64,000 nucleotides of DNA from a bacterium 336/3 (GTDB taxonomy: Bacteria > Bacteroidota > Bacteroidia > Cytophagales > Thermonemataceae). The translations under genes and the position numbers were made by a program. The notes under the pieces are model-generated. The model saw only the letters and a program-made list of their open reading frames with translations. It did no database searches and had not been told where the DNA came from. Positions within the stretch are counted from its first letter, which is position 1. Every line of letters begins with the position of its first letter. Location of the stretch: assembly GCA_001281695.1 (NCBI GenBank), contig LJIE01000001.1, forward strand, positions 378,107 to 442,106, read 5' to 3'. This document shows, in pieces, positions 31,191-38,560 of this stretch.

Positions 31191-31579
31191 AATTTTCTTC
31201 TAATTGTTGCTTCAGATACTCCGAAGTTTTTTCCAATCTCTCGATTACTCATTCCTTGTAATTTCATTTCTTTTATTTGTTGCGTCATTGCGTCATCTTG
31301 CGTTGTCGCAGTTTCGACATGTGTCGCAGTCTTTGACGCATCATCAATTGTTTTGATGTCGCAATTTTCCTTTTCTGTGTCGATTGCGACAGACTTTGGA
31401 TATTCATTCAAAAATGTTTGAAACCAATTGCCAACCTGATAAGGTTGCATTTTCTTCAAATCTAAAACATCCTTATAAGTATTATAGAAATCTTTTACAC
31501 AAGCTGATAATTTTAAATCCTTTCTACCTGACTTATTAAATGCTGTCAGTAACCATGATGTATAATCTTCTGATAACAT
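31181..31579 (-). CDS. DNA-binding protein with C-terminal HTH
   Basis: The 132-residue protein has an N-terminal helical domain (about 1-62, SEDYTSWLLTAFNKSGRKDLKLSACVKDFY), a Thr/Asp-rich low-complexity linker (about 65-100) and a C-terminal resolvase-like HTH (IKEMKLQGMSNREIGKNFGVSEATIRRKL). The linker is encoded by DNA packed with TGWCGCA motifs. A protein with its binding sites in its own gene would recall lambda O. It is under an immunity operator at 31607-31622. Possible roles are origin binding or regulation. Confidence 0.72.
   Translation of the reverse strand: MLSEDYTSWLLTAFNKSGRKDLKLSACVKDFYNTYKDVLDLKKMQPYQVGNWFQTFLNEYPKSVAIDTEKENCDIKTIDDASKTATHVETATTQDDAMTQQIKEMKLQGMSNREIGKNFGVSEATIRRKLKG
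31281..31391. repeat. TGWCGCA motif cluster B
   Basis: Exact copies of TGWCGCA or its complement lie at 31281-31287, 31289-31295, 31304-31310, 31322-31328, 31334-31340, 31357-31363 and 31385-31391, with partial copies at 31299 and 31378. Seven exact copies in 111 bases of AT-rich DNA are far from chance. It matches cluster A in the spike gene. Confidence 0.75.
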
Positions 31580-31606
31580 ATTATTTTAAATATTTTATGC
31601 AAAATT

Positions 31607-31622
31607 ACAAGTATTTACTTGT
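31607..31622. promoter_or_regulatory. Immunity operator copy
   Basis: ACAAGTATTTACTTGT is a perfect palindrome 28 bases before the start of the leftward HTH gene at 31579. Confidence 0.7.
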
Positions 31623-31695
31623 TATCAAAGAAATATTTTAAATATCTAAATTTTCAAAAATAAGTAAAAAAATAATCTTCTAAAGATTTGCAATT

Positions 31696-31711
31696 GCAAG
31701 TAATTACTTGT
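31696..31711. promoter_or_regulatory. Immunity operator copy
   Basis: GCAAGTAATTACTTGT lies 33 bases before the start at 31745, between a possible -33 TTTG (31687-31690) and a weak -7 TAAAATTG (31711-31718). Confidence 0.65.
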
Positions 31712-31744
31712 AAAATTGTGCTATAAACCATAAAGAATAAAAAA

Positions 31745-32200
31745 ATGGAACAAGAAAAAGAATCACAAAAAACAGAACTACAACAAGTAGGAAGCCAATT
31801 TGTAACATTGGAGCAGATTGCGAAGATTGCCCAAAATCTTAATGATGCAGAGGTTATTGATGTTGATTTAGCATCAGACTATTGGTCACCAAAAACACTT
31901 CTTGAGTGTAAAAAACTCTTATTCCTTGTAATCCAAGATAGAGAGGTCAATGACATTAATGATCCTAGCAAAAGAGTTATGCTACCAACAGCTTTTTTTA
32001 TTGAGAATGTAGTTGGAGAGGGTGGTAAAACAACAGTAAAACGAGTATGTAATTCTTCTCGTAAATTACTGGGTCTTTTAGCTGATAACAATGTTCAACC
32101 AAATACTCCACTTCTTGTGACTTATCTTGGAAAGGTGAAAAATAAAACAAATCAGTTTGATTCTGAAACTTGGTCTGTAAAGCATCTCAAATTAGCTTAG
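31745..32200 (+). CDS. Phage recombination-operon protein, possibly ssDNA-binding
   Basis: The 151-residue protein opens the rightward recombination operon. After a Gln/Glu-rich start it reads ASDYWSPKTLLECKKLLFLVIQDREV..., with LPTAFFIENVVGEGGKTTVKRVCNSSRKLLGLL and an end TYLGKVKNKTNQFDSETWSVKHLKL. The alternation of beta strands and the aromatic YW and W residues would fit an OB-fold protein binding single-stranded DNA, and its place before an SMC-like ATPase and an exonuclease supports that. I do not recognise the exact family. Confidence 0.7.
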   Translation: MEQEKESQKTELQQVGSQFVTLEQIAKIAQNLNDAEVIDVDLASDYWSPKTLLECKKLLFLVIQDREVNDINDPSKRVMLPTAFFIENVVGEGGKTTVKRVCNSSRKLLGLLADNNVQPNTPLLVTYLGKVKNKTNQFDSETWSVKHLKLA

Positions 32201-32244
32201 TCTATCACCAGCCCTCAGAAATGAGGGCTAAACCTCTTTTTATT

Positions 32245-33450
32245 ATGCATGTAAAGAAAATCGAAATTAGAAACTTCAAGGCTGTTGAAGAAGCAAATAT
32301 AGACTTGAATGGTGCTCATATTATGATTATGGGCAAAAATGGTATAGGTAAGACTACCATTGGTAAATTGCTACAAGATTTACTCACAAAGAACCAACCT
32401 AGCAAACCTTTAAAAGAAGGTGAAAGACAAGGGTTTTGTAGAATTGAACTTTCTGATGGTTCAATTATCCATTATGCTTTTGATGAAGTAGGTCAAAAAC
32501 TAAACATAGTTTCCAATGATACTACTGATTTGTCAGCTGCCCAATTATTCAAAAAACTATCAGGTAAAGGTTTAGAATTCGATATTGATAAGTTTTTGGC
32601 AATGTCTCCCAAACCACGTAGAGATATGCTGATGCAAATATCAGGAATCGATCTGACAGATATAGATAAAAGATATGAGACTGCTTATAAAGCTCGTTCC
32701 GAAGCTAATACAAGGCTTAAAACCCAACAATCTCGAATAAAACCCTATGATGAGGAGTTGGTGAATAAAGAGAAAATAGAGATAGCCAAGGCATCACAAA
32801 AATATGCAGAAGCCATTACCCATAATCAAACTTATTCTCACAAGAAATCCAAATTAGAGACTATTCAAGTAGAATCTGATGAAGTTTCCAAAAAGATTAC
32901 AGAATTACAACAAAAGCTGGTAAATCTCAATATGGAAAGAATGGAGGTTTCAGAATGGCTCAATAACAATGTTGAAGTGAAAGAAAATGCTTTAGCAGAA
33001 ATGCAAAAGGAAATCTCTGAATCAGAAACTATTAATCAAAAAATAGATGAAGCAAGAAGGTTGGCTGAGGAATATAAGCTATGTGAACGATATGAAAAAG
33101 AATCTGATCAAGCACATGCTTTAGTTCTATCTATTGAGTCTGAAAAGGAATCTAAACTCAAGATGGCAAATCTACCTTCAGGTGTAAAATTTACTGATGA
33201 TGGATTAGAAATAGACGGTTTGCCATTTGAAAGTAATCAGATAGCAACTTCTCGAAAAATGATAGCAGCCTTAGAAATTGCTGAGAAAATGCTTGGTGAC
33301 GTAAGATACTTACATTTTGATGCTTCTGTTCTGGATAAAGATAATGCAATGAAGATTATAGAATGGGCAAATGAGAAAGATTTACAGCTTTGTTTGGAGC
33401 GAGCTATGTGGGATGGTGGTGAACTTACTTATGAAATCATAGAAAAGTAA
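32245..33450 (+). CDS. SMC/RecF-like ATPase
   Basis: Starting at the ATG at 32245 the protein has 401 residues. MHVKKIEIRNFKAVEEANIDLNG is the standard SMC/RecF N-terminal strand pair, followed by Walker A MGKNGIGKTT (about 30-39). A long coiled coil (about 145-310) separates it from the C-terminal part with MIAALEIAEKMLGDVRYLHFDAS, where the Walker B region lies. Compact proteins of this type sit beside exonucleases in phage recombination operons. The start overlaps nothing; the end overlaps the exonuclease start by one base. Confidence 0.83.
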   Translation: MHVKKIEIRNFKAVEEANIDLNGAHIMIMGKNGIGKTTIGKLLQDLLTKNQPSKPLKEGERQGFCRIELSDGSIIHYAFDEVGQKLNIVSNDTTDLSAAQLFKKLSGKGLEFDIDKFLAMSPKPRRDMLMQISGIDLTDIDKRYETAYKARSEANTRLKTQQSRIKPYDEELVNKEKIEIAKASQKYAEAITHNQTYSHKKSKLETIQVESDEVSKKITELQQKLVNLNMERMEVSEWLNNNVEVKENALAEMQKEISESETINQKIDEARRLAEEYKLCERYEKESDQAHALVLSIESEKESKLKMANLPSGVKFTDDGLEIDGLPFESNQIATSRKMIAALEIAEKMLGDVRYLHFDASVLDKDNAMKIIEWANEKDLQLCLERAMWDGGELTYEIIEK

Positions 33451-34091
33451 TGGGATACTTTGAAGAAAAGGCTATAAACAATTCAAAGATAGGAGAGTGG
33501 AAAAAACTTTTAGATGGAAAAGTTGAAACGGAAGAGGAGTTGGCAAAGAAAGAACAAAATTTTCTATTTGGGAGCGTTTTCCATGCTCTCCTTTCTGGGG
33601 AGAGTAATGATGAGTTTGATAAACTAAAACCTCATAAAAGATTTGAAGCCATGAAAATGGCTAAAAAAATCCGACAAGAGTTAGGTCATATCATTTCAAA
33701 GAAAGTCTCTGTTGAGAAAGAGTATTATTGGACTCAAGAGTTTGATGAGATTGGTTCCGTAAAATGCAAAGCCAAAACAGACTTGGTTTATCAAGATGAA
33801 AATGGTCTGCACTGTTTAGACTATAAAACTACTGCTTCGGAATCTTATGAATCTTTTCTGAGTAGTGTAATGGCTTTTGATTACCATAGACAAGCTGCTT
33901 GGTACTTTCTTGCTGATGATTTTCAATCCTATACTATCGTAGGTGTAAGTAAATCAAAAAATCATGATATATACATCGTCCCTCCATTTAGTAGGGATGA
34001 TGTTCTCATCGAAATAGGACTTCAAGAGTGTATAGACATCTTGAAGCAAATGAAAAATCAAAATAAACTCCAAAATTACATTCAATTCTGA
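33450..34091 (+). CDS. PD-(D/E)XK exonuclease (DUF3799-like)
   Basis: The 213 residues show the phage exonuclease pattern: FLFGSVFHALLSGE near residue 40 (helix with catalytic His/Glu support), VKCKAKTDLVYQDENGLHCLDYKTTAS with the Asp and Asp-x-Lys of the catalytic centre, and MAFDYHRQAAWYFLADDF (the QxxxY-type helix). This is a lambda-exo/RecB-like fold and would degrade one DNA strand for single-strand annealing recombination. Its partner is probably one of the neighbouring genes. Confidence 0.85.
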   Translation: MGYFEEKAINNSKIGEWKKLLDGKVETEEELAKKEQNFLFGSVFHALLSGESNDEFDKLKPHKRFEAMKMAKKIRQELGHIISKKVSVEKEYYWTQEFDEIGSVKCKAKTDLVYQDENGLHCLDYKTTASESYESFLSSVMAFDYHRQAAWYFLADDFQSYTIVGVSKSKNHDIYIVPPFSRDDVLIEIGLQECIDILKQMKNQNKLQNYIQF

Positions 34092-34093
34092 TT

Positions 34094-34729
34094 ATGGCAA
34101 CTATAAACTATACAACACTTCAATTGCCTCAGGTACTTTTTGATTATTCTCAAGTAATTCAAGAAACGCCTCACTTTGTAGTAGGAAGATACAGCAGAAA
34201 AAAGGGAATCATTTTTAGAATACCCAGAGAGGCAAAAGTAGGGGATACCTTCCATGCTTTTATTGAACATGAAATAAATCTATCCAATACCCTCAGAACA
34301 GGTACATTAACAATGAAAGTCCAAATCACTTTTGTTCCTTGTTTTATGGGAGTTTTTAGTGGATTTGAGACATTGAAAGGTAGCTATGATACTGCTTGGG
34401 ATGATGAGGATATTGGCTCAGATTATTTTGTTCCTGATTATCAAAATGAGAAAAATGTAAAAAATATAGTACCATTACCAGCCAATCTTAAAACAAATCT
34501 TTATGAATACCTCAATGAGATACTCTTCAAACATATAGATGATGAGAAAATTATTGATAAATATATTGTGGATTTGGGATGCCAAAAAGAAGAAATAAAA
34601 GATCGTCTGATTCCTATTCCAGAAAGAACCTCATCCACAATAAAAGGTTGGAAAGCTTATGAGCAAACTATTGATTTTTTCAATATGCTGACAGATGGTA
34701 CTGGGGGGAATTTATTACCTAAAGATTAG
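34094..34729 (+). CDS. Recombination-operon protein, unknown
   Basis: The 211 residues start two bases after the exonuclease gene. The N-terminal 110 are beta-rich (GRYSRKKGIIFRIPREAKVGDTFHAFIEHEINLSN, then TGTLTMKVQITFVP), and the rest helical. A single-strand annealing or binding role is possible from context. No family recognised. Confidence 0.65.
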   Translation: MATINYTTLQLPQVLFDYSQVIQETPHFVVGRYSRKKGIIFRIPREAKVGDTFHAFIEHEINLSNTLRTGTLTMKVQITFVPCFMGVFSGFETLKGSYDTAWDDEDIGSDYFVPDYQNEKNVKNIVPLPANLKTNLYEYLNEILFKHIDDEKIIDKYIVDLGCQKEEIKDRLIPIPERTSSTIKGWKAYEQTIDFFNMLTDGTGGNLLPKD

Positions 34730-34755
34730 TAGAAACTATTTTCTAAAATTTAAGA

Positions 34756-35637
34756 CTAATTTTCATTAAAATCTCTCTTAGAGAAAAATACTCTTGTTAT
34801 CTTTTCCCAAAAACTCTCTTTTGTATTATTATTTTCCCATAATTTCTTAAGGTGAGGATAGCTTTTAGTAAGAATTTGAAGATCATTTATAATTCTTTTT
34901 TTATAGCTTTGAGGCAAAGAAGATTCATTGTTTAAACTTTTTAGCAAGTCATATTTTTCAACATACTTAAAAAAATATAGCCCATAATCATGGAGGCAAT
35001 TATATGCCAATAATAGTAATTCATAATTAGAAAGATGAGATCGTAATATCTTCGCTAATTCCTTCTTATGATATAATTTAATGTTAGCATTATCAATATA
35101 TCTTACTAAGTGATAAAGGTTTCTAAAGTAGTGACCTAAATCACTTTGATAAATATGGAAATAATAATCATAAATAGTTATTAAAACATCTTTCGGGTCT
35201 GTACTTTTTATATTCTTAATTAAATCTTCATCAATTTCATTAGTGTTGTTGGTTTCTATAGCAGAAAAAGTATCAGCAATTTTTCCTGCTATATCATCAA
35301 AAAAATCTTTTCCTTTGCTTGTAATATCTCCATTTTCTAAATGTGATGTATCACAGTTGATTCCATCTAGTATTTTCCTATTCTGATCTATCATCTTCAA
35401 AACATTAGTATAAATATTTTGGATGGTGTTATTTCTAAAGGTTTCTACCACTAATAATGTTGTGCTAAATGTAAAAATAGGAACGACAACTCCTGAAAGA
35501 AAATGTTGAAGATTTTTTATCTTTTCTATATCAGGTTGTTTTATATTACCTCCAAAATAATTGCTAAAGATTAAATACCAACAGGCTAAAATTAGCCCTA
35601 ACAAAATACCAACATAAGCAAACTGTCTTAAAGTCAT
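34756..35637 (-). CDS. Membrane protein resembling putative AbiC-type abortive infection protein
   Basis: The 293-residue protein has two N-terminal transmembrane helices (about 7-24 and 46-64) and a long helical cytoplasmic domain. The phrases DLGHYFRNLYHLVRYIDN and ILRSHLSNYELLLLAYNCL, in that order, are the mark of the putative phage abortive infection family (putAbiC). It is the second gene of a leftward pair, starting two bases after the GHKL-nuclease gene. A membrane-acting effector that stops growth of infected cells is the inferred job. Confidence 0.82.
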   Translation of the reverse strand: MTLRQFAYVGILLGLILACWYLIFSNYFGGNIKQPDIEKIKNLQHFLSGVVVPIFTFSTTLLVVETFRNNTIQNIYTNVLKMIDQNRKILDGINCDTSHLENGDITSKGKDFFDDIAGKIADTFSAIETNNTNEIDEDLIKNIKSTDPKDVLITIYDYYFHIYQSDLGHYFRNLYHLVRYIDNANIKLYHKKELAKILRSHLSNYELLLLAYNCLHDYGLYFFKYVEKYDLLKSLNNESSLPQSYKKRIINDLQILTKSYPHLKKLWENNNTKESFWEKITRVFFSKRDFNEN

Positions 35638-35639
35638 AA

Positions 35640-37622
35640 CTAATATTTTAAACCTAATTCTTTAAAGAAAGCACTATGTCTTTTTTCAACATCTTTTAAT
35701 AATTTATTATATGTTATTATTTCAACATAAGCATTAGTATCCTCAAAATAACAAAAAAGCCCTTCTTGCTCTGGAGTTTTTTTAAAATTATTATTTCTGC
35801 GTAGGGCTTTTTCTAATTTATCATCCAAATCACAAACAATATAGCAGTAAATTGGTGTGGTTTGTTTTATTTTAACAGGTCTTCCTTTATAATTTTGTAA
35901 AATATTATCACATATTTTGCTAATATAATCTTGTACTTGCTTCAATACATCATTATCTCGTCTGCCAGGTCTTTTAAATTCAAAAATTATAATTGATGAA
36001 TATTCATTATCTTCGCTGTAAACGAATGGTTTATCAAAAATTATTAAATCCGGCTTATCATCATCTTGAATTACACCTTCTGACATTTTTTTAAATTCCA
36101 TATCTGATGCCACATATGTATGAAAAACAAGTCTTTCATCTAACATCCACAAATTATGCTCATTATATGTAATATTATTGCTATCTTTTTTCATAGGAAA
36201 AATCAAGCTATGAATGTGTCTTTCAAGTTCGTAGCTACCTGATTCTTTTATTTCTAAGAGTTTTTCAAACATTTTAATTATGGTTTTTCTCCTAACTAAA
36301 TAGTTTGCTAATTTAGCATATGAAAAATCCTGTTCACTTTGTAAAACTTCTATTAGTGCATCTGTGTATTTTTCTGGGTTTTTAGGGTCTATCTCTTGAT
36401 GCAATAAAGTTTCAACTTTTATTTTTTGTTTTTTTTCATATTCATGATTGATTTGATGGAGAATCATATCCTTTTTATCACCATCCGCATCCACTGAAAG
36501 TTTATCTAAATGTTGGTCTAGTAGCTGTATCAAATGGCGATATTCTGGAGCTTTATTTTTTATAAATTCCTGATAATCATTCAATACATTTTCTTCTGTT
36601 TCTTTTAAATCATTTTCAAAATGTTTATATATTGATTTTTTTATTTCGTTATTTATTCTTTCCATTGAAATGGGTGATGCTAAATCTTCATCAATTTCTT
36701 TGATGGGTATAGGAAATTTAGTCCTTTCTGAATTTACATGAGTATCCAGATATTTAGATGTTATATATATGGAAAGATAATATTCTCCTTGTACTTCATC
36801 TGTTAGACTTCTAATAAAACTTGGCACAAAACTATTTACATTTTTAGTCAATGCTTCTCTATCATCAGCACAATAATGTACTTTGTGTGTATTACCTTTT
36901 TTATCATATTCTTTTATGTAGTATACGTCAAAATTATTATCTCCTATTTTAAAATTGTCCATCAAACCTTCAAAAGACATTTTAGTGTCAAAAAGACTTG
37001 TTAAATTTATTTGTTTTCCTTCATCTTCTATTATAATTAATGGGGCTTTCCTTGTGATAAAAAATATTAAACAATGTTCTAACAATTTGTCTGCAACTGT
37101 TTCTAAAGATGTTTTAGACCTATATTCTGGCAAATAGGCTCTGAGCTCAATCTTTGTTTCTATATTTTGAGGCAAGATACCATTCTCTGATAAAACTTTT
37201 ACTTCATTATCTAATGTGAAAGATATTTCTCTATGTTTTAATGTGTTTTTTTCAGAATATGTGCTATCTATATACATTTCTTTAAAAGCTTTTAAAACAA
37301 GAAATCTACCTATACCTTTACAACCATGTTTTAGTTTGTAATCTGTATAAGCTGTATTAAAAGATTTAAAGTTATCCTTATTAAAACCAATGCCATTATC
37401 TGTAACATTGAAACCTTCAATATAACCTAATTCTGGATTTTCCTCAAAAATAGCACCTTGTTGAACAATATTTCTTTTTATTTCCACCATTATTCTACCA
37501 TCAGGTCTTTTTGACTCTATTATAGAATGAATAGAATTAACTATTACCTCAAAAAGTGGTAATAAGTACTCACTTGGTCTTAGTTGTAAATCTGCTACTT
37601 TCTTTTTTAAATTGAACTCCAT
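35640..37622 (-). CDS. GHKL ATPase fused to PD-(D/E)XK nuclease-like domain
   Basis: From the ATG at 37622 (a TTG lies nine bases upstream) the protein has 660 residues. The N-terminal part is a Hsp90/MutL-like ATPase: LPLFEVIVNSIHSIIES (N box, with E and N), NVTDNGIGFNKDNF (G1) and KLKHGCKGIGRFLVLKAF (G2). A middle helical region with NDYQEFIKNKAPEYRHLIQLLDQ follows. The C-terminal part has KPDLIIFDKPF (Asp near 524) and SIIIFEFKRPGRRD (Glu-x-Lys near 547-549), a nuclease core. It pairs with the AbiC-like gene behind it. I know no named defence system that is exactly this pair. Confidence 0.82.
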   Translation of the reverse strand: MEFNLKKKVADLQLRPSEYLLPLFEVIVNSIHSIIESKRPDGRIMVEIKRNIVQQGAIFEENPELGYIEGFNVTDNGIGFNKDNFKSFNTAYTDYKLKHGCKGIGRFLVLKAFKEMYIDSTYSEKNTLKHREISFTLDNEVKVLSENGILPQNIETKIELRAYLPEYRSKTSLETVADKLLEHCLIFFITRKAPLIIIEDEGKQINLTSLFDTKMSFEGLMDNFKIGDNNFDVYYIKEYDKKGNTHKVHYCADDREALTKNVNSFVPSFIRSLTDEVQGEYYLSIYITSKYLDTHVNSERTKFPIPIKEIDEDLASPISMERINNEIKKSIYKHFENDLKETEENVLNDYQEFIKNKAPEYRHLIQLLDQHLDKLSVDADGDKKDMILHQINHEYEKKQKIKVETLLHQEIDPKNPEKYTDALIEVLQSEQDFSYAKLANYLVRRKTIIKMFEKLLEIKESGSYELERHIHSLIFPMKKDSNNITYNEHNLWMLDERLVFHTYVASDMEFKKMSEGVIQDDDKPDLIIFDKPFVYSEDNEYSSIIIFEFKRPGRRDNDVLKQVQDYISKICDNILQNYKGRPVKIKQTTPIYCYIVCDLDDKLEKALRRNNNFKKTPEQEGLFCYFEDTNAYVEIITYNKLLKDVEKRHSAFFKELGLKY

Positions 37623-37651
37623 AAAAGACAAAATTTTTCACAATTTAAGTA

Positions 37652-37712
37652 ATAAAAAAGACTCACACATCAGGGAATCCCTGATTTTTGCATGGTGTAA
37701 TAAAATAATTTT
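37652..37712. promoter_or_regulatory. Repeated element with 17-bp palindrome, copy 2
   Basis: ATCAGGGAATCCCTGAT at 37669-37685 with matching flanks (GTAATAAAAAA before and GTGTAATxAAATAATTTTTT after) repeats the element at 29241-29300. It is 46 bases upstream of the GHKL-nuclease start. Confidence 0.75.
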
Positions 37713-37866
37713 TTGAGAAGATTTTAGAATAGAAATAGTAGTTTTGGGAATAAAATAAAGGTTTGTATGTTTAAATTATAATGTAATATTTTGAGTAAAA
37801 TTTTTCAAAAGCGTCAAAATTAAATGTTGCAACATTTATTGATTTTGTAAAAAATAGGAGATATAA

Positions 37867-37895
37867 ATAAAAACTCTACCAATTTGGTAGAGTCT
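37867..37895 (-). terminator. Terminator of the secreted-protein operon
   Basis: ACTCTACC and GGTAGAGT flank AATTT (37873-37893). On the minus strand TTTTTATTT follows. It lies just after the stop of the leftward gene at 37926. Confidence 0.8.
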
Positions 37896-37925
37896 TTACA
37901 ACTATAACTATGAAAACTTTAATCT

Positions 37926-38555
37926 TTAATTTCTTGGGTCTTCACCATCATCTATCATTCTTCGTAATTTATCATCATGATATTCCCATTCTTCGCCTTG
38001 CCCATGACCAAAAGAATCATGAATTTGCTCAAAACGCATATCCCAATCATAACTAAAAACTGTATGCCCATTTACAATACAAATATTGTTGGGTTTTAGA
38101 GTGAAAGACATACTTTCTTTAAGTCTTTTATCCAAAAGAGCTATTTCTTGGGTGGTGATGGGCAAAGTCTTTGCAAATTGATATTTTATTTCTAATAACC
38201 TTCCTTGTGTACTTATTTGAAATTCAAAATCAATCGTTTTATTAGAGCCAAATTGTAGAATTCTTCTGCTGGGGAAAACTTCTCTTAAAATATTATAAAA
38301 TCTCAAAAAGTCTTCTTTTCTATAAAAAAATCTATAAAAATCATTTTTTATAAGTTGATTATAACATTCATTATCCGCATTTCCTGTGGGAACGATTTCA
38401 CCTGATTTGATAGGGCTTTGACTATTAGTAATGACCAAAGTATTTGATAAATTTTTTACTAAGAAAGTTTGCCCATTGACCGTAAAATTAGAAGTGGGAA
38501 TTTGAGCATTTGCCTGAAATGCAATCAACGCCAATAATATCAATATTTTTTTCAT
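37926..38555 (-). CDS. Secreted hypothetical protein
   Basis: The 209 residues start with a signal peptide MKKILILLALIAFQANAQ. The mature part has FTVNGQTFLVKNLSNTLVITNS, a helical centre, and an acidic end with HDSFGHGQGEEWEYHDDKLRRMIDDGEDPRN. No family recognised. It follows the lipoprotein gene by five bases, so both are made together next to the repressor, as is common for lysogenic-conversion genes. Confidence 0.7.
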   Translation of the reverse strand: MKKILILLALIAFQANAQIPTSNFTVNGQTFLVKNLSNTLVITNSQSPIKSGEIVPTGNADNECYNQLIKNDFYRFFYRKEDFLRFYNILREVFPSRRILQFGSNKTIDFEFQISTQGRLLEIKYQFAKTLPITTQEIALLDKRLKESMSFTLKPNNICIVNGHTVFSYDWDMRFEQIHDSFGHGQGEEWEYHDDKLRRMIDDGEDPRN

Positions 38556-38560
38556 ATAGT

